Shown piece after piece: positions 45,022 to 57,657 of a stretch of DNA of 64,000 nucleotides. The first letter of the stretch is position 1; each line of letters begins with the position of its first letter. The translations under genes and the position numbers were made by a program. The notes beneath the pieces are model-generated. The model was not told the DNA's origin, did no database searches, and saw only the letters and a program-made list of their open reading frames with translations. Origin of the DNA: Cryptomeria japonica (lineage: Eukaryota; Streptophyta; Pinopsida; Cupressales; Cupressaceae); assembly GCF_030272615.1 (NCBI RefSeq), contig NC_081409.1, forward strand, positions 613,414,755-613,478,754, given 5' to 3'.

Positions 45022-46402
45022 TGATGAATAATGATGAACAGTAAGTACCAAACCGGTACTGAGAGGGGGGGTGAATCAGTATAGACAAAAACTTTCCCTC
45101 AACTAGTTTGATTGCAAAGACTGCACTTAACTAGTAAATCGTAACACTGGTCTAAATCAGGGCACTACCGGTTACACATAATGAGAGTATGAATAGCATA
45201 AACCGGTAAACACTTAGATCTATACACAATCTAATATCTCATTTCCACTTCACCCTTATGCATAAATAGGTAATATATCATCAGAAATATAATGACTGTC
45301 GGTTCAACATGCTTTACGACTTAATAGAAAATATTAAAGCATCACACATGACACACAAATTTTTCACGTGGAAACCCAACTAGGAAAAACCACGGTGGGG
45401 ATGAATACCCACAAGTTGTTCTTTGAAATCTTTTGAAGTCCGCTTTGTTAGGAGCCTAGTTTGGTTAAAGACTTTTACAATAGGTTTTGCTAGGAACTGA
45501 TCCTGCTAGGGATCACCCGGTTATGGGATGGCTAAATACCTAGTTAAAGGTTAGAACCCTTTTAAAGGTTACCTCGCAAGAGGATTTGAAGAACTCATTG
45601 AATTGAGTCACCCTGTTAAAGGATTTACACAAAAGCATGTTAAAGCTACCTGGTTAAGGGATTTTCCAATTGCTGAAATGGTTAGAGGTCAACAGGTAAT
45701 ACACTGATCTGATAACAATACTCAATGCCAAGGCACATCCACTTTAGCTCCTTTTCTTCTGCAATCACACTCTGCAGGTATCAATACACTTCTCTAGTGT
45801 CACAAGAATCAAGTATCTCTTCACTTGGATACACACATAGCATTTCCCAACAACCTCAAAATGAAAAACATCATCAACCTTATAGGAAACAGATAGGTCG
45901 GTAGCATAAACCCTAAACCCTAAACATTTAGGTTTAACAATTCAGTTGGTTCAATCCTGACCGTTAATCACACTACATTGAATACAACAGTCTTGAATAG
46001 ATCTCAAGATGTTCTCCAATGTTCATTCTTTGCCGCTTCAGGAAACTGATAACCCATCACGCGCTCTCCACTGTTTACAATGCTAACACATTACAAGATG
46101 TCATTGGTTGAATCACACAGGCAATGCATCAACTGAAAACCCTAAAGCTGAGACTACCAACCGATAGTCATGCTAAATGAAACCCCGATACAAAACTTCC
46201 ATATATCGGTTCTCATTCAACCATACTAGTTCACCTTGAACAAACATATCGCTTCTCTTTTTCACATATACCAGTTTACATCATCATACTAGTTCTATTG
46301 CCAGTTAACTTACTACAATATACCGGTTCATACTTCAGCATATTGACATCAATGACAACATATAATATCATCATGTCATCATGCTCTGCACATATGCCAA
46401 CA
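45022..46402 (-). repeat. COP-W 3' LTR (1381 bp, with internal deletion)
   Basis: Plus-strand ends are TGATGAATAATGATG and ATATGCCAACA. Relative to the partner LTR and the solo LTR, a segment of about 110 bp is missing near 46078, at a TTACA repeat. Confidence 0.9.
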
Positions 46403-46648
46403 ATCTCCCCCTTTGGAATTGATGGTAATATACAAAGATATCTATATGCTTCACATCTTCTTCTCCCCAATACTACGGATATCTTCTCTGCTTCATATCT
46501 TCTCCCCCTTTGACAACAATGCCAAAGTGGAGGCACAAACAACTATGTTCCACTATGCTGCTCCCCCTAAGGAGTAGCATCCTTCAACAGACCAATCCTG
46601 AAAAAGATTTATCAATTGCAATACCTGACTGATGTGGAGCACACACCT
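46403..46648 (-). other. COP-W 3' untranslated region and polypurine tract
   Basis: The minus-strand tract CCAAAGGGGGAGAT abuts the LTR (46403-46416). Other purine runs lie near 46500-46510 and 46560-46570. No gene is seen. Confidence 0.7.
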
Positions 46649-49600
46649 TTAGTTCACCTCTTGAAGGGGAAGCACCCATAATTCACCTCTTAAATAGGTA
46701 AATGTAGTCTTCAGTAGAGGCTTGGTGAATATGTCTGCTAACTGCTCCTTACTGGAAACATGTTCCAGTACAACCTCTTTGTTCTGAACCTTCTCCCTCA
46801 AGAAATGATACTTGAGCTCGAAGTGCATGGTTCTAGCATGTAAAACCGGATTCTTGGAAATGTTAATTGCACTTGTGTTGTCACAAAATATACTTACCAG
46901 TTTAGATATAGGAACTTTGAAGCCACTTAATACATGCTTCATCCAGATTGTCTTGGTGCAGTTCATAAATACTGCAACATATTCCACTTCTGCTGTAGAC
47001 TGAGAGATACAACTCTGCTTCTTACTCATCCATGAGACCATTCTACCACCAAGAAAGAATGCACTACCAGTTGTGCTTTTTCGGTCATCCACATTACCAG
47101 CCCAATCAGCATCTGTAAACACTTTCAGGTTGAAATCATTACTGTATGGATACCATAATCCATAGTCAATAGTTCCCTTCAGATATCTAAGAATCCATTT
47201 GACTGCTACCAAGTGGGATTCTCTTGGACTTTTCTGGAACCGTGCAGTAATGCCTACTGCATGTGCAATGTCCAGTCTACTATGTACTACATAGTGCAAC
47301 TTACCAATCATTGATCGGTATTCCTTCTCATTCACTAATGCTGAGTCATCCTCTTTTGATAATTTACAACCAGTCACCATTGGTGTACCAAGCGGTTTGT
47401 TGTCTTCCATGCCAAAGGTCTTCAACACCTCTTTGACATACTTGGACTGAGTGATAAAGATACCATCTTTCATTTGTTGAATTTGTAGTCCAATGAAGAA
47501 TTTAATCTCCCCTATAAGTGACATCTCAAATTCCTTCTTCATCTCATTTGCAAAATCATGACTCATCTTGTCATCTCCACCAAAAGTTATGTCATCAACA
47601 AATACCTCATAGATCAGAATCTGATCTCCTTCTGACTTTAGATAGATATTGCTATCTTCACTTGTTCTTTCAAATCCAATCTTCACAAGTTGGGAGTGTA
47701 AGCATTCATACCATGCTCTAGGTGCCTGCTTCAATCCATACAGGGCTTTATGTAGCCTACACACCATGTCACTGTCTTCTGATAGGGAAAACCCATCTGG
47801 TTGCTCTATATACACCTCCTCTTCAAGTATTCCATTTAGGAATGCAAATTTTACATCTATTTGATATACTTTGAATCCCTTGAAGGCTGCATATGCAAGA
47901 AGCATACGAACTCCTTCCAATCTAGCTACTGGAGAAAAGGTTTATCCATAGTCTTCTCCTTCTTCTTGAGCATATCCTTTGCAAACACTCTAGCTTTGTT
48001 TCTTACCACTGTGCCATCTTCATTCAGCTTATTTCTAAAAACTCATTTGGTGCCTATGACATTTTTATGCTCAGGTCTGGGTACCAAAGACCATGTACCA
48101 TTCTTTTCTATCTAGTCAAGTTCCTCTTCCATTGCCTTGATCCACTCTTCATTGTTATGTGCCTCTTTAAATATTTTAGGCTCAAATTTAGAGATCATGC
48201 AAGCATTTTCTTTGACCTTTCTTCTTGTAAGAATTCCTACATCTTTGTCTCCTATGATCTATTTTGGATCATGATTCAACTTTACATACCTAGGAATGAT
48301 CTTAGTTGTTTCTTCTTGCTTTCCTTCTTCATCTTCATCTTCATCAGCATCAACATCTACTGGTGTAGGAGCACTATTACTAGTACTAGGCTGTTTTGCA
48401 ATCGGTTCCCAGAAGGTTACAACCGGTTCATCTACCACTCACTCACTATCGGTTTCCTCAGGTTTCTCAGAGGTTTCATCAACTCTGACATTGATACTTT
48501 CAACAATTCTCTGAGTCCTATTGTTGAAACATTTGAGAGCTTTTCTCTTTGTGGAATACCCTAGGAATATTCCCTCATCACATTTTGCATCAAATTTGCT
48601 CTGATGTTCACTCCTCTTGATATAACATTTGCTACCAAACACTCTAAAGTAGCTTACCACTGGTGTCTTACTGGTCCAATACTCAAAAGGAGTTTTATCC
48701 TTACCTTTCTTGATGAGTACCCGATTCATTATGTAGACTGCAGTGCTCACCGCTTCTCTCCAGGAACTGTGAGCAACCTTCCCTTGGATCAACATAGTTT
48801 TGGCTACTTCAACTATAGTCCGGTTGTTCCTCTTTGCTAGGCCATTCTATTTTGGAGTCCGGGGGGCAGATAGTTGCCTCTTGATGTCGTTCTCTTCACA
48901 GTACTTGTTGAATTCACCGAAAGTGAATTCTCCTCCTTGATCAGTTCTTAGGCACTTAATCCTCTTACCACTTTCTTTTTCAACCAGTGCTCTGAAGGCT
49001 TTGAATTTTCCAAAAGCTTCAGACTTATCTTTCAAGAATGTGACCCACATCATGATTGAGCAATCATTAGTAAGAATCATAAAATACCTATCTCCCTGCA
49101 CACTCCTAGTTTTCATAGGACCATACAAATCAGTATGCACAAGATCAAGTAAATTATCTGCAGTGAGAGATTTACCTTTGAAGGTTGAGGAAGACATTTT
49201 CCCCAGTTGACACTCTCTGCACAAAGGATTCTCCAATTTGCTCGGCACAAGCAATCCTCTAACTGCCTTGATCTTACTGGCCTTCACAATATTATCAAAG
49301 TTTACATGGCAGAGTCTCCTATGCCATATCTAGCTATCATCAAACTTAGCCATTAGACATGTACTGTTATTTGCATTCAGTTGAAATAAGTTACCTCTGG
49401 TCTGCATACCGATGGCCATCAGTTCACCACTCTTTCCTTTTATTTTGCACACTCCATCTCTGAATTCCAAAGTGAGTCCATTATCATTCAACTGGGCAAC
49501 ACTCAAAAGGTTGTAACTAAGACCTTCTACCCAATACACATTATCAGCACTGCTTTTTCCATTTAGAGAGATGGACCCTCTACCTTTTACCATACATGGT

Positions 49601-50739
49601 GTATTGTTACCAAATCGGACCACTCCACCATCATACCATTCTAGAGACAGAAACTTACTCCGGTCACCAGTCATGTGGTGAGAACAACCACTATCAATAA
49701 TCCACTCATTGGAATTATCAAAGCGGGAGACAAGAGCCTTCTTGTCTTACACATCTTCCTTAACTGCTACAAACACAATGTCTTCACTTTCTTCATCTTC
49801 TGATTCCTCATCAGTGACACCTTCATCAACTGCTACAAAACAATTTCTCCTATTTCCTCCTTTGAACTTCTTGAAGTTCTCTGGTTTGTCCTTATTATCA
49901 CCATTAGGAGAGTTTACAGCAATGTGTCCTATCCTATTGCAAGAAAAGAATTTCAAAGGGAGCTTACCTCTGTATTTACCAGTTCCCTTAGGAAGTCTCT
50001 TGGCAAGAAGAGCTTTAAATTCCATCAAGATCTCCTCATCATCCATTTCTCTGCTTTGTCTTGGTTCACAACTGGTACTTGCTTCTTTTCCATTTCTAGA
50101 TGGTGTAGCAGATACTCTAAAGGCTGATTCAATCTTCTAAATACTGCCATCATAATTATTTAGCTCATATGCGGTCAACTTTGCAATGATGGAGTCTAGG
50201 GATACCTTTGTCTTGTCTATAGACCTCAACTCCTGAATAGCAGCAACCCTTATTGCATAGACCGGTAGCAAGGATCTCAAGACTTTGCTAACAACAGTGG
50301 AATCATCAATTTTACCTCCTGCACTCTTGATGTCTCCAACAATAGTTTTGATTCTTATTCCATATTGTTGAATGGTCTCTCCTTCAACCATCTGCATGTC
50401 TTCAAACCTTCCCCTAAGGCTATCTTCCTTAGCTTGTTTGACATGCTCATCACTCCCATATATATTCTCTAGAGCATCCCATAATTCTTTGGGATTATCT
50501 TTATCCCAAACATCAATAAACTCAATGTCAGATAGACTGTTGATTAGGGCTTCCATGACTTGCCCATTCTCCTGAATCTCTCTTTTTTGGTCATCGATGA
50601 GATTACCAGTAGGAATAACATAAGCATTCTCAACATAGCTCCAGTGTTAAGCACCCATGCCTTTGATGTAGATCTTCATTTTGTCCTTCCATATCTTAAA
50701 GTTATCTTTGTTGAACTTTGGGCCTTCCCTCTTCATCAT
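46649..50739 (-). pseudogene. COP-W gag-pol
   Basis: It starts at ATG 50739 (MMKREGPKFNKDNFKIWKD). A stop near 50650 follows, and gag continues (50556-50137: ELWDALENIYGSDEHVKQA). The knuckle reads FFSCNRIGHIAVNS, having lost its first and last Cys. Protease begins near 49710 and continues MTGDRSKF. Integrase has RECQLGK, HTDLYGP, RTDQGGEF, and a TAG replacing Gln in PRTPK*NG (about 48847). RT and RNase H (47920-46649) form a 423-codon open frame with YQIDVKFAFLNGILEEEVYI, FVDDITFGGDD, FTDADWAGNVDDRKSTTG and FCDNTSAINISKNPVLHA. Between 47921 and 48438 the frame is broken by a frameshift and stops. Confidence 0.9.
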
Positions 50740-50796
50740 TAGAGTAGGATCTTTTCCTCAAGCAGTTAAGCTTACAACACAGAGGACCTAGAAGAT

Positions 50797-50808
50797 TCTC
50801 TGATACCA
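50797..50808 (-). other. COP-W primer-binding site
   Basis: The minus strand reads TGGTATCAGAGA, one mismatch at the end from the initiator-Met tRNA complement, two bases after the LTR. Confidence 0.85.
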
Positions 50809-50810
50809 AT

Positions 50811-52293
50811 TGATGAATAATGATGAAAAATAAGTACCAAACCGGTACTGAGAGGGGGGGGTGAATCAGTACAAACAAAAAATTTCCCTCAACCAATTTG
50901 ACTGCAAAGACTGCACTTAACTGGTAAACACTGGTTACACACAGTGAGAGTATGAATAGCATAAACCAGTAAACACTTAGATCTCTATACAATCTAATAT
51001 CTCATTTCCACTTCACCCTTATGCATAAACAGGTAATATATCATCAGAAATATAATGACTGTCGGTTCAACATGCTTTACCACTTAACAAAAAATATTAA
51101 AGTATCACATGAAAAGCATCACACATGACACATGGATTTTTCACGTGGAAACCCAACTGGGAAAAACCACGGTGGGGATGAATATCCACAAGTTGTTCTT
51201 TGAACTCTTTTGAAGTCCACTCTATTAGGAGCCTAGTCCAGTTAAAGACTTTTACAATAGGTTCTACTACGAACTGATCCTGCTAGGGATCACCCAGTTA
51301 AGGGATGGCTAAATACCCAGTTAAAGGTTAGAACCATGTTAAAGGTTACCTCGCAAGAGGATTTGAAGAACTCATTGAATTGAGTCACCCTGTTAAAGGA
51401 TTTACACAAAATCTTGTTAAAGCTACCCGGTTAAGGGATTTTCCAACTGCTGAAATGGTTAGAGGTCAATAGGTAATACACTGATCTGATAACACCACTC
51501 AATGCCAAGGTAGATCCACTTTAGCTTCTTTTCTTCTGCAATCACACTCTATAGGTATCAATACACTTCTCTGGTCTAGCAAGAATCAAGTATCTCTTCA
51601 CTTGGATACAAACATAGCATTTGCAAACAACCTCAAAATGAAAAACATCATCGACCTTATAGGAAACAGATAGGTCAGTAGCATAAACCCTAAACCCTAA
51701 ACATTTAGGTTTAACAATTCAGTCGGTTCAATCCTGACCGTTAATCACACTGCATTGAATACAAAATTCTTGAACAGATCTCAAGACATTCTCCAATATT
51801 CATGTTTTGCCACTTCAGGAAGCTGATAACCCATCACACACTCTCCACCATTTACAGAGACTTCACACATTCCTGAGGTAGATAGGATTGATCTTCTTCA
51901 TGCAAGATCGTCAAGGAAATCCTTCACGTGCACAAGGCTGACGTGGAAACATGATCTGATCTTCATTACAATGCTAACACATCACAAGATGTCATCGGTT
52001 GAATCACATAGGTAATGCATCAACTGGAAACCCTGAAGCTGAGACTACCAACCGGTAGTCATGCCGAATGAAACCTCGATACAAAACTTCCATATACCGG
52101 TTCTCATTCCAACATATCGGTTTGCCTTGAATAAACATTCCACTTCTCATTTTCACATATACCAGTTTACATCATCATACGGGTTCTATTGCCAGTTAGC
52201 TTACTACAATATACCAGTTCATACTTTAGCATATTGACATCAATGACAACATACAATATCATCATGATATCATGATCTTCACATATGTCAACA
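50811..52293 (-). repeat. COP-W 5' LTR (1483 bp)
   Basis: TGATGAATAATGATG to ATGTCAACA. It keeps the segment 51857-51970 that is deleted in the partner LTR. The GGGGATGAATATCC/CACGGTGG block (about 51165-51185) is the reverse complement of the CCACCGTGGTTTTTCCC module. Confidence 0.9.
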
Positions 52294-52516
52294 AATTTGT
52301 ATAAATTTTATAATCATGTCAGATGAGTTTCTATGGCTATGTCTACAATCTGTAAAAGTATTGTATATGTGAATAAGAAAATTTATCTTTTGGTAGAGGA
52401 GAAGAGAAGAGAAGTGTTGTTGTGTCGACAATGTGCTTAACTGGAATTGTGATTAGGCATTTGGAGATGCTATTCTTTGAATTCATGTAATCTAGGTTGT
52501 TGTTCGATCTTGTTAG
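52294..52516 (+). repeat. COP-Z 3' LTR, second segment
   Basis: This A+T-rich piece lies between the COP-W right flank and the COP-V start. It ends CTAGGTTGTTGTTCGATCTTG, LTR-like text comparable to CTCTAGGTTGTTGG in the COP-Y LTR (about 37443). The next fragment is 57642-57657. Confidence 0.5.
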
Positions 52517-52814
52517 TGTTGGTATGATGGATGTGTTGGATTAGTTTTGTTATTGATGTCAACACTTATCCTTCAGGAGATCTTTGGTTATGTTGAACCA
52601 GCACATTATGTTCACCGGCAAGTTCAGTGACTTATGCACAGTCACTAGTATATCATTCACCGACAGGTTATATTGTACACCGACACTAAGGATGACTTGT
52701 TATCATCTGGAGATCACTTGGTTATGTCAAAGACATGGTTTGGACACTTGATTTTTGTATTTTGGTTATTGATCTAAGATCAGTCTTTTAATGCAACAAC
52801 AAAGTGGGCCAACA
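52517..52814 (+). repeat. COP-V 5' LTR (298 bp)
   Basis: TGTTGGTATGATGG to GGGCCAACA. It lacks the C-run and CCACCGTGG module found in the longer LTR families. COP-V' (26321-26572) is the same type in opposite orientation. Confidence 0.9.
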
Positions 52815-52816
52815 AT

Positions 52817-52828
52817 TGGTATCAGAGC
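52817..52828 (+). other. COP-V primer-binding site (initiator-Met tRNA)
   Basis: TGGTATCAGAGC, two bases after the LTR end. Confidence 0.9.
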
Positions 52829-52871
52829 CAAGTTCTCTTTTTGTAGAAGTTTAATAGCTTGAGGAGATTCT

Positions 52872-55800
52872 ATGGCAACAAACTTTTTCAAGAAGGTCAG
52901 TCTGAAACTTGATGTAACTAACTATGGTCTATGGAAGATCAGAATGGAGACACATCTGAATTGCATTGGAAGAGACATATGAGATATTACAAAGAATGGC
53001 TATGTTGGTCCTACATCGAATCAACCTAATCCACCAACATTGGGTAAGGATCAAGAAAATGATTGCAAAGAAAGAGAAGCACTCTTGAGCACCTTGTCAG
53101 ATCAACAAATCATGTGATTACCAGACCGATCTACTACTAAAGATATTTGGGATAAATTGGAGACATTGAATGAAGGAGATACCACTGTCAAAATTGCAAA
53201 ACTGGAATGCTTCCAGGTCAGGTATGAAAATGGAAGAAGATGAAATATTTTTTTCTTTTATGGAAAGGGTTAATCAAATTGTTTTGGGAATACAATGTTG
53301 TGGAGAATCCTTAAGTGAAGATGAAATTGTTTCTAAAGTTTTAAGAGAATTTCCATCAGCATACAAAATCAAAGTAACTGTTATTAATGAGTTGAGAATA
53401 ATGCCTAATAGATCAGTATCTAGAGATACCTTGGTTGGAAAACTTTCAACATTTGAGCTTGAGGAATTTAGTCTTGTTGCTACAATTAAAACAGATTTAG
53501 CCTTCAAAGCATCATCATCATCATCTGACAAATCTTATTGGAAAGCACTTTGTGCAAGGGAACTTGAAGATATTAGAAAAGAAAATGAAGAATTGGAAGA
53601 ACTTGAAGCACTATTTGCAAGGGAAATGCCTAAAGGTCCTATTGGAAGTAAGTATGAAGGTAAAGCACCATTTAAATATTTTAATTGCAATAAAGTTGGT
53701 CATATGGCACCTAGATGTCTTGATAGACATGCAAGATTGAGAGAAGAAGCTAAAAGGACATATAAACCTAACCCCAAATATCATAGATATAGATTTAAGA
53801 AGAATAGAGACAAATCATGTTACTATCTTAATGAAGTAGTTACTGATGATTTTGATGAAGAACCAGTAGACAATGGATGGGATTTTGTTGAAATAAAAGA
53901 AGATCAACCGACACCTACTGTTCCACTAGTAGAGCAGGCCTTGATAGCTAAAATTGAAGAAAAGGATGAATCGATTATAGATTCTGAATGTTCACATCAT
54001 ATGACTGGTGATAAAAGTAAATTCTTATCTTTTCAGGAATACAATGGAGGCATAGTAAGATTTGGGGATGATAAAGCTTGTTTGATCAAAGGAAAAGGCA
54101 CTATATCTTTTGATGGTAAGCACAATACTGACAATGTTTATTATGTTGAAGGTTTGAAGCATAATCTCTTGAGTGTTGGTCAATTAGTTGAAAAGGGATT
54201 TTAGTTACAGTTCAAGAATGGTAAATGAAAAATCATGAATAGAACTGGATTGAAGATTGCAACTGGTAATTAGACTAGAGGTAATATCTTTCATTTGAAT
54301 AACAGTGAAAAGACATGCTTGATTGCACATATTGATGAAAGTTGTTATGGCATAAAAGAATTTTTCATGTGAATTTTAATTGCATTGTAAAGATTAGTTC
54401 AACTAAGGCAGTAAGGGATTTACCTAAGATTGTAAAACCTCATAATCCGATATGTAAGGAATGTCAAATGGGAAAGCAAGTTAGAAAAACTTTCAAGAGT
54501 ATTTTTGAGAAATCTAATAATGTTCTTGATTTTATTCATACTGACTTGTGTGGTCCGGCAAGAACAAGAAGTCTATAAGGAGATAGATATTTTATGGTAA
54601 TCATTGATGATTATTCTAGATTGTGTTGGGTTACTTTTCTCAGCGAGTAATCAGAAGCTTTTGGGAAATTCAAACTATTCAAGGCAATGGTAGAGAATGA
54701 AACCGGTAAGAAAATCAAATGTTTAAGATCATATCAAGGAGGAGAATTTACATCTAAGGAGTTTAATACATTTTGTGAAGTGAATGGAATCAGAAGACAA
54801 CTATCAGCACCCTGGACACCTCAGCAAAATAGAGTTGTGGAAAGGAAGAATAGAACTATTCTGGATGCAACTAGAAGCATGATATTAGAAGCAAATCTAC
54901 CTCATGTGTATTGGAGAGAAGCAGTGAATAGAGCGGTTTACACATTGAACATAGTTCACATCAAAGGTGAAACTGGTAAGACCCCTTATGAACTATGGTT
55001 TGGTTATACTCCTACTATTAAATATTTTAGAATATTTGGAAGCAAATGGAGAGATGAGTATATTGGTAAATTCAATCCTAGAAGTGATGAAGGAATATTT
55101 CTTGGTTATTCATCTAAGAGCAAGGCATATAGATGTTTAAATAAAAGATTGCAGAAAATCATTGAGAGTGCTAATGTGAAGATAGATGAACAATTTAGAG
55201 GAAATTCAAGATCTATAGATTCTGAACCGGTAGTTGAGATGATAATAAATGAAGCTATACAGAGTGCACTAGTACAAAATGTGGATCCAATCATACCGGC
55301 ATCATCAGAGAATTCCACAGTGACTGAAGAACAACAACAATTGAACACACCCAGGTATGTAAGACTGAATCACTCTGAAAGTTGGATAATTGGGAATAAA
55401 TATCAAGGTGTTATGAAAAGAGGAAGACTGGAAAATGAAGAGGTATGTTTAATTTCTCAAATTGAACCATCATCTTTTTTTGAGGCATGTGAAGATAAAC
55501 ATTGGATTAAAACTATGGAAGATGAATTAGAACAAATTGAAAAGAACAATACATGGACATTGATTCCCCAACCTAAAGACAAAAATGTAATTGGAAATAA
55601 ATGGGTATTCAGAAATAAACTTAATGAAGATGGTAAGGTAATCAGAAATAAAAAAAGATTAGTGTGTAAAGGATATTCATAGAAAGAGGGAATTGATTAC
55701 AATGAAACCTTTGCACCGGTAGCTAGAATTGAGGCAATCGGATTATTTCTTGCATTTGCAGCTCACAAGAACTATAAAGTATATCAGATGGATGTAAAAT

Positions 55801-56998
55801 GTTCTTTTCTGAATGGTGATCTTGAAGAGGAAGTTTACATTGAACAACCTGATGGATTTTCATTGACAAATGATAAAGATATGGTTTGCAGATTAAGGAA
55901 AGCTTTGTATGAATTGGAGCAAGCTCCTAGAGCTTGGTATGCTAGATTAAACAAATATATTTTGAATCTTGGTTACACTAAAGGTAATGCTAACAACAAC
56001 TTATATTTCAAAGTGACTAATGAAGACATCTTGGTTATTGAAGTTTTTGTTGATGATATCATTTTTGGAGGAGAAGAAAGATTATGTAGAGACTTTGCTA
56101 ATAAGATGCAGGAAGAATTTGAAATGTCTATGATTGAAGAGATAAAAAAAAATTAGGATTGCAAATTTCACAGACTGATAAAGGTATATTCATATGTCAA
56201 ACAAAGTACTTGAAGGAACTATTGAAGAAATTTGGTATGGAAAATTCCAAACCGGTAAGTACTCCTATGACTACAATTGATAAATTGACATTGAAGGATG
56301 ATTCAACTCCTGTTAATCCAACAAGATACAAATCTATGATTGGAGGTTTACTATATTTGACACAAATAAGACCTGACATAATGAATGTAGTATGTATTGT
56401 TTCAAGATTTCAGAGTAATCCTAAAGAAAATCATGAATTAGCAGTGAAAATGATTTTTTGGTATCTACAAGGCACAACAAATCTTAGTTTATGGTATCCT
56501 AAAGATGAAAATTTTGATTTATGTGCATACACCGATGCAAATTGGGTAGGAGATGTAGATGACAGAAAGAGCACCACCGACGGGGCATTCTATCTTGGTA
56601 GCAAATTGATTTCATGGTTGAGCAAGAAACATAGTTGTACATCATTATCAATAGTAGAATCAAAATATGTTGCAGCAGCAACTAATTGCAATCAGGTATT
56701 ATGCATTAAGCAAATGTTGAAGGACATAAAGGTAAAATGCAAAGAACCTATAATCATTTATTGTGATAATTTAACAGCAATTGATATATCAAAGAATCTA
56801 GTATTTCACTCTAAGACTAAACATGTTTCTATCAAATATAATTTTCTAAAAGAGAATGTTGAAGCAAAAGAAGTGAGATTGGTTTATGTGAATACTAAAG
56901 AGTAGATTGCAGATATCTTTACTAAGCCTTTGCCTAAGGAAACTTTTGAATATCTCAGAGAGAAGCTTGGGGTAATACCCTCACCGGTAGAGACTTAG
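52872..56998 (+). pseudogene. COP-V gag-pol
   Basis: It starts at ATG 52872 (MATNFFKKVSLKLD). A TGA near 52979 replaces the Trp of the related CIGKDIWEVTKNGY, and a stop stands near 53114. Gag and protease are then open for 344 codons (53170-54204): the knuckle YFNCNKVGHMAPRC has lost its first Cys, and the protease reads SIIDSECSHHMTGDKSKF, with Gly of DSG changed to Glu. Integrase continues with HTDLCGP, RSYQGGEF (catalytic Asp changed to Tyr) and [10 protein letters not shown] has [20 protein letters not shown] and [11 protein letters not shown] (about 56048-56080). RNase H has AYTDANWVGDVDDRKSTTD and YCDNLTAIDISKN. The protein ends SPVET. Other stops lie near 54204, 54576, 54648, 55681, 56154 and 56903. 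Confidence 0.95.
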
Positions 56999-57345
56999 AC
57001 AGTTGATAATTGACATCAAACCGACAAAATTAATAGAGAAACCATTTTCCGACTTTGATGGAGGAGAGCTACTTCTCAAGGGGAGTAGTTGGTTATAACA
57101 ATTGATTATTGTAATTGGTTGTATGTTCTGGTATTTGTATTGCTTTGGTATTTGATGTCAAAGGTGGAGAGATATCTATGGAAAAACATTATCCTATGGG
57201 GAGAGATTATTTATTGGGGGAGAGATATATACTCTTTGCATTTATTTTCATTTCTGGAGATTGTTGGTTTTTGGTTTTTGGCATTCTATTTTGGCACTTA
57301 GATGTTTTTCCATCTTGTGTTGCCATCAATGCCAAAGGGGGAGAT
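56999..57345 (+). other. COP-V 3' spacer and polypurine tract
   Basis: Non-coding. Purine runs lie near 57078, 57195 and 57218, and the tract GCCAAAGGGGGAGAT at 57331-57345 abuts the LTR. Confidence 0.75.
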
Positions 57346-57641
57346 TGTTGGTATTATGGATGTGTTGCATTAGTTTTTTTATTGATATCAACAATTATGC
57401 TTCAGGAGATCTTTGGTTATGTTGAAATGACACATTATGTTCACCGACAAGTTCATTGACTTATGCATAGTCACCAGTATATCATTCACCGACAGGTTAT
57501 ATTGTACATCGGCACTGAGGATGACTTATTATCATCTGGAGATCACTTGGTTATGTCGAAGACATGGTTTACACTTGGTTTTGGTATTTTGGTTATTGAT
57601 CTAAGATCGGTCTTTTGATGCAACGGCAAACTGGGCCAATA
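57346..57641 (+). repeat. COP-V 3' LTR (296 bp)
   Basis: TGTTGGTATTATGG to GGGCCAATA (the terminal C has become T). GTAAG (57642-57646) follows as the target duplicate. Confidence 0.9.
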
Positions 57642-57657
57642 GTAAGGTAGTGAGCCT

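Larger units (their letters stand above)
45022..52293 (-). mobile_element. COP-W: Ty1/copia element
   Basis: On the minus strand: 5' LTR 52293-50811, primer-binding site, gag-pol 50739-46649, polypurine tract at 46417-46403, and 3' LTR 46402-45022. Flanking 5-mers are GATTT (45017-45021) and AATTT (52294-52298), a target duplication with one G-to-A change. It sits inside the COP-Z 3' LTR. The solo LTR at 60939-62394 is from the same family. Confidence 0.9.
52517..57641 (+). mobile_element. COP-V: copia element with short LTRs
   Basis: LTRs at 52517-52814 and 57346-57641 differ at about 27 positions plus a 2-bp indel by my count, roughly 9 percent. Flanking 5-mers GTTAG and GTAAG are a near-duplicate target. 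The primer-binding site, gag-pol and polypurine tract are in order. Its protein is close to that of COP-A, yet the LTRs are a quarter of the length and unrelated in most of their sequence. Confidence 0.9.
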
